64,000 nt of DNA from positions 138,157,240 through 138,221,239 of the forward strand of contig CM077013.1 in NCBI GenBank assembly GCA_039090855.1. Direction: 5' to 3'. Shown one piece after another: positions 23,094 to 34,541 of this stretch; position 1 is the stretch's first letter; the number at the start of each line of letters is the position of its first letter. The notes below the pieces were generated by a model. That model had not been told where the DNA came from, did no database searches, and saw only the letters and a program-made list of their open reading frames with translations. This DNA comes from Macrothele yani (Eukaryota; Arthropoda; Arachnida; Araneae; Macrothelidae). The position numbers and the translations under genes are program-made.

Positions 23094-24084
23094 AAAATGC
23101 ATGAGACGGAAAGCATCTTACCCTCTTTTCTTTCAGTCGTCCCATTTAGGATGCTGGTTATCTGCTGGCAATCGGCTGGAGACTTCAAAACATCCTCGCC
23201 AGCCTAATAGAGCTCCTACCATGATACGCAACCAAGACTAACTTTTATGCCTCTACCATCAACAAGTGTCTATCTTCCCAAAGAAAACGCTGGACTCCGC
23301 GCTCATGATACCAAGCTCGGATTCTTGCTTAGTGTGTCCTCTTCCTCATTTTTCCGCGTCGAAAGTCTAACTTCGATGGGGCGTAACAGCTCGGCCGTCC
23401 GAATAGCGTCGGCTTACATCACAGGTCCTTACAGGCTGTCCAGCTCTGCGATTTGCGGATCTCCCTGGCATCCTTAGTGTGATTCGCCTGCTCTCCGTCC
23501 CTTGGGTTCAACCTGCCCCAAATCATGTCTTCTTTCAGCTGTCAACTCGTTCGCACACCTTTCTACTAATTGACCGCGCTCAGCCTCTTGGAAGCGTGTT
23601 GTCACGTAGGTATTTCCTGCGGCATCACTTACCTTGTTTTTCGTCGATTTTCTGGACAATGCAGGGATGCTTGCATCTTGTAGGTTCCGAAAGGGGTGAC
23701 GCCCACAAAAGGATTTATTACGACGCTGCTGTTCAACCAGCTCTAGCTATGAGACTATGCGATTGTATCCTGCCTACTGCGCATGTGCGAACCAGGACTG
23801 TTGTACGCCTACTTTTCTCTTTCTTCCACATCTGGGATTTCTTTAAGTTTCCGCAAACTACGTCAGGGGCGATAACAAAAGAAAAATTATTTTTTGGGAG
23901 GCTCGAGCGCATTGAAGGCTGTTCTAATTATAAAAAAAAACTTTGGCGTAACCTTGTTCAGCTTCACTGGAAATCAATATTAATAAAGCTGTTATTCTAC
24001 TTTTTAGCAAATAAATATTCATTTCCTATCGCTTCAAAATTAAATAAAAACTAATAATAAATAAGCAAAAAAACAAAAGAAATT
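23094..24084. other. Spacer with one unassigned open frame
   Basis: A 191-codon plus-strand frame (23479-24054) is open but shows no recognisable domain. Its C-terminal third is Lys/Phe/Leu-rich, as expected of AT-rich non-coding DNA. Confidence 0.4.
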
Positions 24085-24330
24085 TAAATGTTACAGGGAT
24101 ACGGAGAATTATGCGGTAACATGTAAAACAAACATCACACATTTTTCGAAGAAACCAACGGCCAGTACATCCAATTTTCGTTCGGGGGCCAATGTGAAAA
24201 CACAAGTTTGTACACGCCCCCTCACTCCGGAGTAAGTTGCTGTCCCAGCTAAGCAACACGGACAAGATGTATCCCTGCAGCTTTGTCGACTTGACACGTA
24301 CTTTACCTCTGCAGTACGTCACAGAACTTG
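24085..24330. repeat. Dispersed repeat, copy 2
   Basis: Begins atgttacagggatacggaga, inverted relative to the right end of copy 1, and contains the shared cactccggagtaagttgct segment. Confidence 0.6.
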
Positions 24331-24919
24331 TAAAAGACAATCTTGACTCATTGGTGAATAGTACAAGTTCCTACTTCTCAAATGCATAATGGCGATCCTG
24401 CCTAATCCATGCTAACGGGTCTGTTTCGTGGGCACGGGTGAGGGTGATATTCACCCCTGGTTTGCTTGTCATTCAGTTCTCTTGTCCGAGGCCATACGGA
24501 TACATTCCACTATGAGTCTGATTTTTGTGTTGTCAAGACAAGCTCCAAAGAGAGTTCACGAGATGTCGTGCGTCTACTGCGCTTTGCACTTCGGTAATCA
24601 TTCCAGTCATCCTCAGCTGTTTTAGACAGTGGTTGAACCTGGGACGCCATTCTAATGGATGTTTCTCTCTATCTTGAAACTGTCGCTACAACCATGATAT
24701 GACACTTTCGGACACGTTCATAAATCTGGCAGCGTCTGTATTACTCTGACCCGTTTCGATCATTCCGATTGGTCTTAACTTCTGGTTGTCATTCAAACGG
24801 CATCATGAAGAAAATTGGGACAAAAATTACAAGTGATAACAATCATGGTGTCGCTAATTCGTGGATAAAAAACACCTGACTTGGGAGCTTCTTCTACAGT
24901 TGTCCCTAATTCGCATTTT

Positions 24920-25120
24920 CGATGCTGCATCACATTTGCATAGGGTTTCACTACTCACTGGATTACCCCATCTATGCATACTGGTTTTAGCTGTGCTGCA
25001 TTAGAACATTTGCACAGGGTTTCATTACTCACTGGATTGCCACGTACATGTATACAGGTATTGGGTGTGCTGCTTCACAACATTTTCACAAGGTGTCGCT
25101 ACTCACAGGATTACCACATA
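24920..25120. repeat. Tandem repeat (~71-82 bp) at the Tc1 target
   Basis: Three units start catttgca(t/c)agggttt or a close variant at about 24928, 25010 and 25081, each running into ctcactggatt. A fourth unit is at 34010-34075, on the other side of the Tc1 element. Confidence 0.75.
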
Positions 25121-25224
25121 CACTATATTGACAAAAGTCACCGAATACCTAGAAGAGAAACACGACATAGCATTTATTGGCATATATTAGTACTTCTCGG
25201 TCCACCTTTGGTCTTAATGCATGC

Positions 25225-25237
25225 ACTGCCTCTTCGA
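25225..25237. repeat. Target-site duplication, left (LINE)
   Basis: actgcctcttcga, identical to 32604-32616. It lies in the C-terminal coding end of the Tc1 transposase. Confidence 0.9.
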
Positions 25238-25453
25238 AGCTCAGTGGTTGGGTTTTAAGCTCCGTGATTTTCGTTGCTATAAGGTGTTTATTGAGTGCTT
25301 TAGTTTCTGTGGTTGCGTGTATCTTCAAGTTGAAAGTCCACGCTTTACGTTCGTGTATCTCCCAGGTTGGTGAGTGCCATATTTTTTCATTATTCACTGT
25401 TTTATTTTTCAACCGAGCTGGTCTTTTTTCGTTAAAGTCTCGCCATTGTTTCG

Positions 25454-27295
25454 ATGGCGGAGGCAGACAAGGGTGACGCCCACATCCTTATCTTGGCAGA
25501 TCAGCCAGCACCCTCTTCTTCTTCTACGGCGGCAGCTCCTGCTCAGCTAAATGAGGTGGCTCCCGAGCGTCATTGCGACGTCATGGATACCTCTTCTTCT
25601 CCAGCAATAACTTCCTCCCTTCCCACCAAGTGCGGTGGTGCCAAGTCTCCTATCTACATCTCAGCAGATGATGACGTCTCCGTGATCAGCGATACTGAGC
25701 TCATAGCTTCTACTTTTCATCAACTTTCTGATCCGCCCTCACTGCTAGGAGCCGCTTCATCGAGTTCTCGACCCATGTCTGCCCAAGCATCCTATGCTTC
25801 TGCAACTTCTGGGGTCCTCACACCCCCAGTTTCATCTGCTATGCCTTTTCCTGAATCCTATGTCACTGTCGTCGGTTCTACTGCTACAATTGACATACCA
25901 GAGGATTCCCGAGCTGGTCACCTTTTTTCCTCCACTGTGGAACGGGGCGTCTATTTTGATGCGCTTCCCGACACTAAGCTGTGGCAATATAGCCGAGCCC
26001 TCAAAACTATCTTACCAAAGGATGCAATAGACTTTGTAGCTCGAAAACCCAGATCTGTCTTAGTCTATTTTAAGGATAAAGCGCATGCTGACCAGGTCCT
26101 TACGGAAAGTCTAACCATCAATGACGTGCATCTGTTAGCACAACCGGTTGCGCACCGCCCGGTGCAGGTGACCTTCTACCCCGTACCACCAGAAGTATCC
26201 GACGCTGCACTTTGCACCTTGCTCAGCAGGTACGGCAGAGTTGTTGGCTCCATAGCAACTCTCTCTGCGGCTCCCAGAGATCCTGAAGACAAATCGATTC
26301 GAGGTTTTCGCCGCACTGCTCGAGTCCTCTTTTCTTCTGATGCTCAGCTGAAAGCGGTTCCGAATGTTTTGCACATTCGCTGTGGACAGCAACGCCGAAG
26401 AGTTGAGATAATCACTTCACAGTATTGCACTATATGTCAGAGCGAAAGTCACATAAGGGCTCAGTGCCCACGTGCCTCCCTGCAAACAGCTCCACACACT
26501 ACATCTTCTTCTACTTTGTCCACCAACGCTTCACAGACTTCTTCCTATTCGAGGAAAGTCGCGGAATCAGGATCTTCCAAAAGTCAGCTTACTGCCATTG
26601 GTCAACAAACGACTTTGATGCCTCCACCTCCTGCTGATCCTAAGAATTTTCCCAGGCTTCCAAAATCGACTCCCCCTTGTACTTTTACAACCACTGCTGA
26701 TGTACATGTTGACCACTCCTCAGCGTTTACCGTTGGCTCCATGACACGAGTCACAGGTAACGCTTCGGGTTCAGACTCTCCAGACGATCATGAAGCTTTA
26801 GTGGTTGCTGGAAAACGCAGTGGTGCTACTCGCTCCAAGACGAAGAAGTCAAAGACTCTGGCGTCCCGAAGATCATCTCGCTCTTCTACCCGCTCATCCT
26901 CTCGCTCCGTCAGCTCTCGACGACCGTTCTCCAGGTCGCCTCTACACACTTCCTCTGAGACAGCATGTGAGGGTGCCTTTCCCTCACTAGAAGAATTCAC
27001 AACTTTTCTTGCTGAAAATGCTTTCCCTGTTGAGCCTCTGCCATACGAGGACGTGCTGGATTGCCTTTTAGGGTCCTCTAGCCCTTCCTCAGCACGCACT
27101 TCCATTCAGCAGTATGAAGCAGCTCTTCCACAAGTGCTGGTTCAATTACACTCACTTGAAAACACTCTTCGGCGCACTGCGGACGAGGTCCCGTGGAGTG
27201 CTTGTTTTCTCCGTCGACTCCACTCCATCACTACAGCCAGTCAATTCCTACTGCATCCCACAACTAACCTAGACATTCAAGGTGGTGTCACTTAA
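25454..27295 (+). CDS. LINE ORF1, gag-like RNA-binding protein with zinc knuckle
   Basis: ATG at 25454 gives an intact 613-residue protein expected to coat the element RNA in the ribonucleoprotein. The first ~150 residues are Ser/Ala/Pro-rich and probably disordered. Residues ~236-322 look like an RRM-type fold (VTFYPVPPEVSDAALCTLL, later TARVLFSS). One CCHC zinc knuckle follows, C325-x2-C328-x4-H333-x4-C338. Residues ~454-497 are an Arg/Ser-rich tract (RRSSRSSTRSSSRSVSS) that could bind RNA or direct nuclear entry. The stop TAA (27293-27295) overlaps the start of ORF2 in the +1 frame. RRM assignment is by pattern, not by search. Confidence 0.85.
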   Translation: MAEADKGDAHILILADQPAPSSSSTAAAPAQLNEVAPERHCDVMDTSSSPAITSSLPTKCGGAKSPIYISADDDVSVISDTELIASTFHQLSDPPSLLGAASSSSRPMSAQASYASATSGVLTPPVSSAMPFPESYVTVVGSTATIDIPEDSRAGHLFSSTVERGVYFDALPDTKLWQYSRALKTILPKDAIDFVARKPRSVLVYFKDKAHADQVLTESLTINDVHLLAQPVAHRPVQVTFYPVPPEVSDAALCTLLSRYGRVVGSIATLSAAPRDPEDKSIRGFRRTARVLFSSDAQLKAVPNVLHIRCGQQRRRVEIITSQYCTICQSESHIRAQCPRASLQTAPHTTSSSTLSTNASQTSSYSRKVAESGSSKSQLTAIGQQTTLMPPPPADPKNFPRLPKSTPPCTFTTTADVHVDHSSAFTVGSMTRVTGNASGSDSPDDHEALVVAGKRSGATRSKTKKSKTLASRRSSRSSTRSSSRSVSSRRPFSRSPLHTSSETACEGAFPSLEEFTTFLAENAFPVEPLPYEDVLDCLLGSSSPSSARTSIQQYEAALPQVLVQLHSLENTLRRTADEVPWSACFLRRLHSITTASQFLLHPTTNLDIQGGVT

Positions 27296-28616
27296 TTGTC
27301 GCGGTTTTGCGACACCTCTTGCGAATGCGCTGGTACGAGAGGATTTTGCTCCGCTGAATGCTGATATATTACTTCTGCAGGAAACAAACTGTACTTCCAC
27401 CACTCAATTTCATCAATGGCGTCAGTGGGATCATACTTTCCATCACGCCTACAGCCAACTGTCGCGTGGTGGCATGGCAGTTGGTGTTCACTCACGTTTT
27501 CGTTCAACTCTTTCCTCCTTCTCAGTGAAAAACTTATGTCGAGACTTATTACAACGAGTCTCTTTCACCGTCGCAGCTGAAAAATTTCATGTATTCAACA
27601 TTTATGTTCCTTGCACTCCTACTCACGTGCCAGAGTTGTTTGCAAAACTTCGACGGGCTCTGTCACGTATTCCCATCACCGACCGGATACTTATCGGAGG
27701 TGACTACAATTGCACTCTACATCCCCTAACTGATCGCTCTTCTTCTTCCAGAGAACACCGTACGGAAGTAGTACATCTCTTACAGTCTATCACTTCAGAC
27801 TTCTCACTAGTAGATGTTCAACGCCATTTGTCACCAACCCAGACTACACATACATGGCGTGCACCAAGAGCCATTGATCCTCCTACAGCAAGATTGGATC
27901 GCTTTTATGCAACTTCTCTTCTTCTACCAGCAATATCAGATTCATGCTGTACACCCACAGCTTCCTCGGATCATTGCGCCATTGCCATAACAGTTTTTGC
28001 TACTTCAACACAGCCACGTACAATCCGGCCTTGGACTTTTGACGACACTCTTTTAGATGACTCAGCCTTCTGCTCATTGGTGCGAGATTTTCTTGCGGAT
28101 TGGCGTACAAGGCTTCATTCTGCACCGTGCCCCCTCAACGTTTGGTCGGAAGTAAAACGCCACCTCATATTACTGGTACGAAACCTGTCATACTCGATCA
28201 TGACACAACGGAGGATGCGACTTGATCATACTAGGCAAATGCTTTCTTTGCTCAATCTTGCTGATCCCCTATTTCAAGTCTACCAGGCAGAATTACATTC
28301 ACTTTTGGTGCCACTTGCAAAACAAGCCCTTCAACGCCTTAAACTACAACACCTGAAACCTGATGCTTGTTCGTACGAATTCCTTACGTCACTTGAGTCA
28401 ACTCGCCGATCCTCTTCTGTTCTGCAGCACCTTCGTCTTCCAACTGGAGTAGTTTCATCGGAACCAGTTCCAATTTGTTCTATGGTACGTAATTTCTACA
28501 TTTCAAAATTTTGTGAAACTCCTCCTCCCTCCCCTACGGCTTCTGCTCTTCTGTTCTCTTCTTTGCCTCAGGTCCCTTCTCATCTTTCAGCCAGCCTCCT
28601 CCATCCTCCCACTTAA
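27282..28616 (+). CDS. LINE ORF2, N-terminal part: APE-type endonuclease
   Basis: The frame opens at 27273 after a TAG and has no ATG at the domain start; the first usable codons are GTG 27282 and 27285, overlapping the end of ORF1 by 14 bases. Endonuclease motifs are in order: SLNCRG, LLLQETNC (QE pair), GGDYNCTLHPLTD, TARLDRFY and SSDHCAI, as in APE nucleases that nick the DNA target. A linker follows, and TAA at 28614-28616 ends this segment in mid-protein; the same frame continues without shift into the reverse transcriptase. Translation probably relies on reinitiation after ORF1 or a frameshift. Confidence 0.88.
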   Translation: MVSLNCRGFATPLANALVREDFAPLNADILLLQETNCTSTTQFHQWRQWDHTFHHAYSQLSRGGMAVGVHSRFRSTLSSFSVKNLCRDLLQRVSFTVAAEKFHVFNIYVPCTPTHVPELFAKLRRALSRIPITDRILIGGDYNCTLHPLTDRSSSSREHRTEVVHLLQSITSDFSLVDVQRHLSPTQTTHTWRAPRAIDPPTARLDRFYATSLLLPAISDSCCTPTASSDHCAIAITVFATSTQPRTIRPWTFDDTLLDDSAFCSLVRDFLADWRTRLHSAPCPLNVWSEVKRHLILLVRNLSYSIMTQRRMRLDHTRQMLSLLNLADPLFQVYQAELHSLLVPLAKQALQRLKLQHLKPDACSYEFLTSLESTRRSSSVLQHLRLPTGVVSSEPVPICSMVRNFYISKFCETPPPSPTASALLFSSLPQVPSHLSASLLHPPT

Positions 28617-31101
28617 ACTGAGCTCTCTGACACTTTCTCGTCCCTCAACCCCCGGGCTTCACCTGGCCCGGACGGTCTCCCTGTTTCTTTCTATAAGGCT
28701 TTTCTTCCTGCCCTCCTTCCATTTCTCCTCTGTGCCTTTTCTACTGCCATGCATCTTACATCTCTTCCAAGGAGTTTCACGCTCGCACATGTTGTACTTT
28801 TCCCCAAGAAGGGTGATCCGCTTGACTTGGGGAATTGGCGTCCCATCTCACTCTTAAATACTGATTATAAACTCTATACTAAATTTCTGTCCCGCCGGCT
28901 TAACCCCATACTCCCTCATATTCTCTCCACTAATCAAACCTATACTGTACCCGGGCGCTCCATCTCCCATAATATTCAGCTTCTTAATGATCTAATTCAC
29001 CTCGCCCGCTCTCGCTCAGAACCCCTTGCTCTTCTTTCCCTCGATCAACGCTCAGCGTTCGATAATATTTCTCATGATTACCTTCTTGCTACATTACTGA
29101 ATTTCGGATTTCCTCCTTCCTTTGCTTCTCTTCTCATCTCCCTCTACCGGGACGCAGTTTTCCACGTCAAGCTGCTCAAACTTCTCACAGCTCCCATACC
29201 CTTTCGTCGCGGCGTGCGTCAGGGTTGCCCCTTATCCGGGCAGCTCTTCGCCCTCACAATAGAACCTTTTTTACGCGCAGTCCATCGATCCTTCTTTGCT
29301 TCACTACCACCGGTGGTAGCCAGCACACGTCATCATGTTGCTACCTATGTTGCCTACTCCGACGATATTACATTCTGCATTCGGCAAGACTCACAATTTC
29401 ACGATCTCCACAATCTCTACAATACCTACGCCTCATGTTCCGGAGCAGCGCTAAACACAACGAAAAGCACAGGCCTATGGACCGGTTCGTGGACTAACCG
29501 CACTGACTCTCCTTGGGGAGCAGAGTGGTCCAACACCTCTCAACGATTCCTAGGAGTCCACCTTGGAAAACCAGCAACTGCTTCACTCGTCACCTGCACG
29601 ACTCTCCGGCCACGCCTACATCGCTCGGTCGCAATCTGGCGGCGCGCACAATTCTGCACCTCCGTCTTTCAAAGAGCACGTCTAACGCACACTTACCTGC
29701 TTTCAATGTGCACGTATTCCTGGTTGGCTTCGAAGCAACCAGCACTACGTCTTCTTGAACTCACCCGCTGTCAAACTCAGGTTATCTGGCCCGGCCATCA
29801 CTGGGTCGGAGCACCTCAACTCAGCCTGTCTCCTTCCAACGGAGGCATTAGTCTACCCGTCGTCAGATCCTATTACAAGGCTTATCGTGTGTCTACGTTT
29901 TTACGATCACTTGCGGCACCTGCTCCCTCTGCAGTTGCTGCTCGTGATGTCATAGTATCTCCGCATAACCCACGCTTTACTCTCCTTTCGTTCTTACTCA
30001 TGGACCACTGTCCCCTTCTCAGACTTTTCCCTCCTGTCTACAAAGAGGCTATCTCCTTTCTTCGTTCCCTCCCTCTTTCTCGCTCTCTCCCTGCCTCCAC
30101 AAATGACCTACTTTCCGAACCTCTTTTTTTCTTCTCTGCTACACCCTCCCCATCTCCCATGTTTTGCTTTTCCTTCATGGCTCAGAGCTGGAGTCGTTAC
30201 TGTCAGCGATCTTGTTACCACCGATCTTTCCTGGCTCCCCTTCTCTTCTCTACCCTCTGCTCTCCGTTTCAATGCCAACGCTCGCTTTGTTCACAACTCT
30301 CTTATTTCTACTATAATCTCCCTGTTCCCTGAGCTTGCTACTCCCTCAGGTCTCATTTCTGTTCACTCTGCCTCTCTCCTTCTCCCATTTTTTCTGTCGT
30401 CAATTGGTCCACCTCTTCCTCTTGTCTCTTTCTCAACAGCTGATCTCTACCGTTTTCTCTCTCGCTCTTCCGCACCTCTTCCCATTTCTGGTATTCCACT
30501 TTCTTCTACCTCCGCAGTGTGGTCCGCTGCGCTTTCCCCACTTTCAGCACCCCTTGAAGTCAATTCACATTGGCTTTTCTTACACAACCGCCTCCCTGTG
30601 CCGTCGATTTTACATCGCATGACCATTTTATCTTCATCCTCCTGTCCGTATTGTGGCGAGGAGGCTGACGTTCAGCATGTCTTCATGTATTACACAGTAT
30701 TATTGCCAATACTCCATCTCGCTTTCACGCTGGCGCAACGATCCTGTGAGACCGTCCTCACCTTCAGCGCCTACCGAACACTACTTCTGAACTCTTCTCG
30801 CCCTATTCACCTTCCAGCAGTCTGCTCCTACATCTTCGTGCTTGTAAAACATATAATTCACGTGTATCATCTTCAGCGTCCCCCCGAAGCTTCTACTGAC
30901 ATAAATAAAGTCAGTACTGCGTTACTTTGTCATTTTCGTAATCGCCTACTCTCCCGCCTTCGACTAGAACTTACCACTGCAGTTGCACGCTGCAGTGAAC
31001 CACAATTCCTATCAACTTGGTCACCAGCAACCACTTGGTTTGCAGGGTCGCCCACAACGCTTCACCTTACAGCCGGAACTTTTGTTTCACCTACCTCCTG
31101 A
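28617..31101 (+). pseudogene. LINE ORF2, C-terminal part: reverse transcriptase (one frameshift)
   Basis: In frame with the endonuclease apart from the stop. Blocks: SPGPDGLPVSFYKAFLP, LFPKKGDPLDLGNWRPIS, SLDQRSAFDNIS, RQGCPLSGQLFAL, and the active site YSDD (29355-29366), where the usual Ala is Ser. Near 30121-30128 a T run appears one base too long; the continuation is in the frame of 30103-31101. The C-terminal zinc motif has lost its last Cys (CPYCGEEADVQH, then MYY where the other copy has LFC). Length and order match the 0.2-3.4 kb copy. Confidence 0.88.
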
Positions 31102-31139
31102 TAGATACAATTTTTGCCATGCTGATTTGTCTTCAATCT

Positions 31140-32560
31140 CTGCTTCATCAGAGACTATTTTTTGCCTTTTCCGACAAATTATCATACATAAACTGTATTC
31201 TCTCACCACTATATTGAGCTTTGTGAATAGGTCGTTGCGTCAGCTACAAGCACCTGTAAATCTTCTTTTCATATGTCATTTTGAGACGATTTTTCTATAC
31301 ACATTTCCTGTTTTTTTTTTGTTTTTTTTTCTTGCTTCGCAACTGAGTGCAATCTTGTTCCTCAACATTCACTGTACTATATTATTTGTACTCTCTATTT
31401 TATCAGAATGTTTTTGTTTGTCTCACTATTGTACATCACTTTTAGTAGATCAATTATTGTATAGAATCCTATGAATTGTTCGAAGCATGAGCTACTTATA
31501 ATTGTCAATTTCTTTTCACGCTTTTTTTAAGACTCTGTTCTCATCCTCTTCACATGTATCATTTCGTGTATAACTCATGTGTTAATTTTTTTGTTTTTCA
31601 TTACTCATCTTGCTGAATTATGTATTCTCTCTGCGATGTCAGAGACTATTTCTTTACCACCTCTGACAAATCAATATATATAAATTGTAACTTCTCATTG
31701 TACAGAATCATGTATATAGGTCGTTTCACGAACCACAGACATCTGTAAACTTTGTCGTTTTTACAGTATATTCTTATCTTCAATTCCTGATTCAACAGTG
31801 TAATTTTACTTTTCAAATGTATAAATTTGTGTTCTCCAATACTCACTGTGATGAGTTGTGTCTTCTCTCTGTATTTTCAGAGATTATTTTTTTCTTTTGT
31901 ATTCTCAGGAAAATTATTGTATATAACTATTTTTCATATCACCGTTGTATGTAACATGTAGTACCGCGAGCCACATTCATCTGTAAATTTTTCATCATCT
32001 GTCTTTCGAACTTTCGATTTCATGTTTGTCCCTTGATCACCTGCAACCTCCTGGTTTTCCAGGTCACCCACAATGTTTCACCTTTCGGTCAGAACTTTTT
32101 TCATCAATATTGTGTAAAATTTATACTCTATAGTGCTCATCATTCTGGATTGATTTTACTCTCTGTATTACCAGAGATTCATATTGCCTCGCCAGATTTC
32201 TACTGCACTTAACTGTTGTCATGCAAACGTTGCACCGAATCCTGTAATTAACGTAGCGCAAGCTGCACATTCTGTTAATTTCTCATCACCTGTCTTTTGA
32301 ATCTATGTCTGCAAGCTCGAATTCTGTATTATTCCTTGCATCAATACTGTGCAAAATTAATATTGTATAACGCTCTTCTAGCTGAATTGTTCCTATTCTT
32401 TGCTTTGTCAGAGACTTTTGTTGCCTCCCCAGACACTCGGGTGTAATTAAGTGTTTTTTTACTATCATCAATGTACAGAACCGTGTAAATAAGCAGTAGC
32501 GTAAGCTACAAGCATCTGTAAATATTTTTTTGTCATACATCATTTGAGATGATTTATTCA
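31140..32560 (+). repeat. Tandem ~250-bp repeats in the LINE 3' UTR
   Basis: Six diverged units recur with a landmark like ctctctgt-x-tcagagact at about 31149, 31404, 31638, 31881, 32171 and 32408. Four to five units also contain acaagcayctgtaaat or a close variant. No coding frame is seen. Confidence 0.75.
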
Positions 32561-32603
32561 AGCACATCTCCTGTATCTTTCTTCTAATAAATACTGTGTG
32601 AAA

Positions 32604-32616
32604 ACTGCCTCTTCGA
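32604..32616. repeat. Target-site duplication, right (LINE)
   Basis: actgcctcttcga, identical to 25225-25237. Confidence 0.9.
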
Positions 32617-32619
32617 GAC

Positions 32620-33841
32620 ATGCTTTCGAGAAACTTTTGGAACACAGCGATAAGTATCCGCTTCCGTTCAGTACATAATGCTCCCGCTAACTGTTGCTTA
32701 GTAGTAGCATAGGTTCTAAACTTCTTATGCGGCACCCTAATTAATCCCAAAGGTGCTCTATGGGATTAAGATCAGGGCTCTGTGCTGCCCAGGCCACACA
32801 CGACGGAATTATCGTCAAACCACGCAGTAACAATCCTTGCTTTATGTCTCGGTGCATTATTCTACTGGTACCAACAAGGCTCGGTTCTTTTCTCCTTTTT
32901 TTTTTTTTTTTGATTGGAGGTTTAACGACCACCGTGAGCAACTCAATGGGCTATAAGCAGTCGCCCGTCCCTAATTTAGGGTCACTGGTTCCAGGGAAGG
33001 GAGAGAGCCAGTGCCGTAAGACAAACACAACATCCATGCCTGACCGGGATTCGAACCCGGACCCCTTACGGACGAATGATCAGAAGCCAGCGCCTTAGAC
33101 CACTGCGCCACCGGGGCGGCATGGCTCGGTTCCATAGTATTGCCACAGAATTAGTAGGACACAATTGTCCAGAATATCGTGGTAGACGTGCTGGTTAGCA
33201 GGTTTGTCCACGATAACCAATGGGCCGGGACCATATCACGGAAAACACCCCCACACGAGTACACTGCCAGCTCCAAACTTCACCGTAGGAACAGTGCATT
33301 GTGGTAAATAGCGTTCGCCCGGCTCTCGCCATACCCACATATGGCCATCAGACTGATGGATAGTGTATCTGGAATTATCAGTCCATAGAACCCGTTTCCA
33401 TTGATCTACGGTCCACGATAAATGTTCTTTACACTATGCTTAACGACGAGTAGCATTCCGAGTAGAGATGAAAAGCTTATGAGCAGCCGCACGACCACGG
33501 TAAGCCATGGAATTAAGTTCTCTGCGAATGGTACGTGTAGATACCAAGGTCCCAGCATTTTTACTCACCTGTCCACTGAGGTCTTGTACAGTCTTCCGTC
33601 GATTAGCTGTAACGACTCTTCCCGAGGCTTCGACGTCCTCTATCACTCATTTTCTTTGGTCTGCCGGTACGTTTTGCAACTTGAGGACGCCATGTGTCTT
33701 CCACTTATTCAGTACATCTAAAACAATTGACTTGGGTACGTTTAAACGCCTCTCGGTTTCTCTTATGGACAACCCACTAATATAACACCCAACAATATTT
33801 CCTTTCTGAATGTCAGTTCTATCCCGCCGCGATATTTTCAC
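32620..33841 (-). pseudogene. Tc1-like transposase, nested insertions
   Basis: The minus-strand start near 33841 (MKISRRDRTDIQKGNIVGCY) has helix-turn-helix features (GLSIRETERRLNVPKSIV), then TVQDLSGQVSKNAGTLVSTR after a frame change near 33646. The catalytic region near 32880-32740 ends in QSPDLNPIEHLWD. The second Asp position appears as Asn next to a stop. The C-terminal coding sequence (VFQKFLESMSRRG) is cut by the LINE and resumes at 25224-25149 (VHALRPKVDREVLIYANKCY). Confidence 0.82.
32888..33122 (-). mobile_element. SINE A in the Tc1 transposase
   Basis: Target duplication ggctcggttc at 32878-32887 and 33123-33132. Poly(T) at the left marks the 3' tail on the minus strand; the head with A and B boxes is at the right. 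Confidence 0.92.
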
Positions 33842-34009
33842 TCAACCTCACAATGCGATATGATCGCGGTAAGCTGCAGGTTTGTTGGTATACCGTTTGA
33901 AGCTGTACCGCGCATCTTAACAACGCAGCGGATCCGTTCATTTGCTTTTGAAGGGGTGTTTGGTGACTTTTGTCAATAGAGTGTATATTTACCTAGATTA
34001 TACACGTTT

Positions 34010-34075
34010 TAACAATGCGTCATCAGAACATTTGCAAAGGGTTTCACTGCTCACTGAATTGCCACATACAGAGTG
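34010..34075. repeat. Unit of the Tc1-target tandem repeat
   Basis: catttgcaaagggtttcact, matching 24928, 25010 and 25081 on the other side of the Tc1 insertion. Confidence 0.7.
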
Positions 34076-34541
34076 TTCGAAAGGAATACGAAAAAAACGG
34101 CTGGTCGTAGCAGTAAAGTGAAAAATGTAAAATGCACAACAAACAGAGAGCAATTCAGCTATTATAGTTACAACCGTTGGCCCAATAACTTTATTTGGAA
34201 AACGGCTTTTTTTCCGAAAGTTCGACGTACAGATTTTATTATTTCTTAAAATAAAAAAAAAAAAAAAAAAAACGGAGTCTCGTACGACTTAACCCTGCTT
34301 TCGAACGGAACGAATGTGCTGCCATCTATCTGTAGCGTTTTGTTCATTGTTCCAAAGCAGTTGTCAAAAGATAATTAAAATTTCGTAATTTTTCATTCAA
34401 AAAAAAAGGAGGGCTGGTCGTCTTCAAATTGAGCATAGGAAGGTAGTTTTGCAAATTTGTATGCCAAACTTTCAACTTTTGTCTGTAGCTGACCGATATT
34501 CACATAGATAGACAACTCATTTATTAACAGAGATCCATTTA

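Larger units (their letters stand above)
25238..32603 (+). mobile_element. Tx1-like non-LTR retrotransposon, full length
   Basis: A 13-bp target duplication bounds a 7,366-bp insertion: 5' UTR (25238-25453), ORF1, ORF2 and a ~1.5-kb 3' UTR ending aataaatactgtgtgaaa. There is no long poly(A). Only one stop and one frameshift interrupt the coding region, so the insertion is fairly young. Confidence 0.92.
25121..33983 (-). mobile_element. Tc1-like transposon split by a LINE and a SINE
   Basis: Inverted ends cactatattgacaaaagtca (25121) and tgacttttgtcaatagagtg (ending 33983) are flanked by TA. Subtracting the LINE with its duplication (7,379 bp) and the SINE (~245 bp) leaves about 1.24 kb, a complete Tc1. 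Confidence 0.9.

Noticed and set aside
23479..24054. A 191-codon ORF as a host gene
   Set aside because: No recognisable domain, composition typical of AT-rich non-coding DNA toward the end, and no supporting context.
24920..25120. CRISPR-like direct repeats
   Set aside because: Adjacent, diverged tandem units with no spacers, in an animal-type genome; ordinary tandem repeat.
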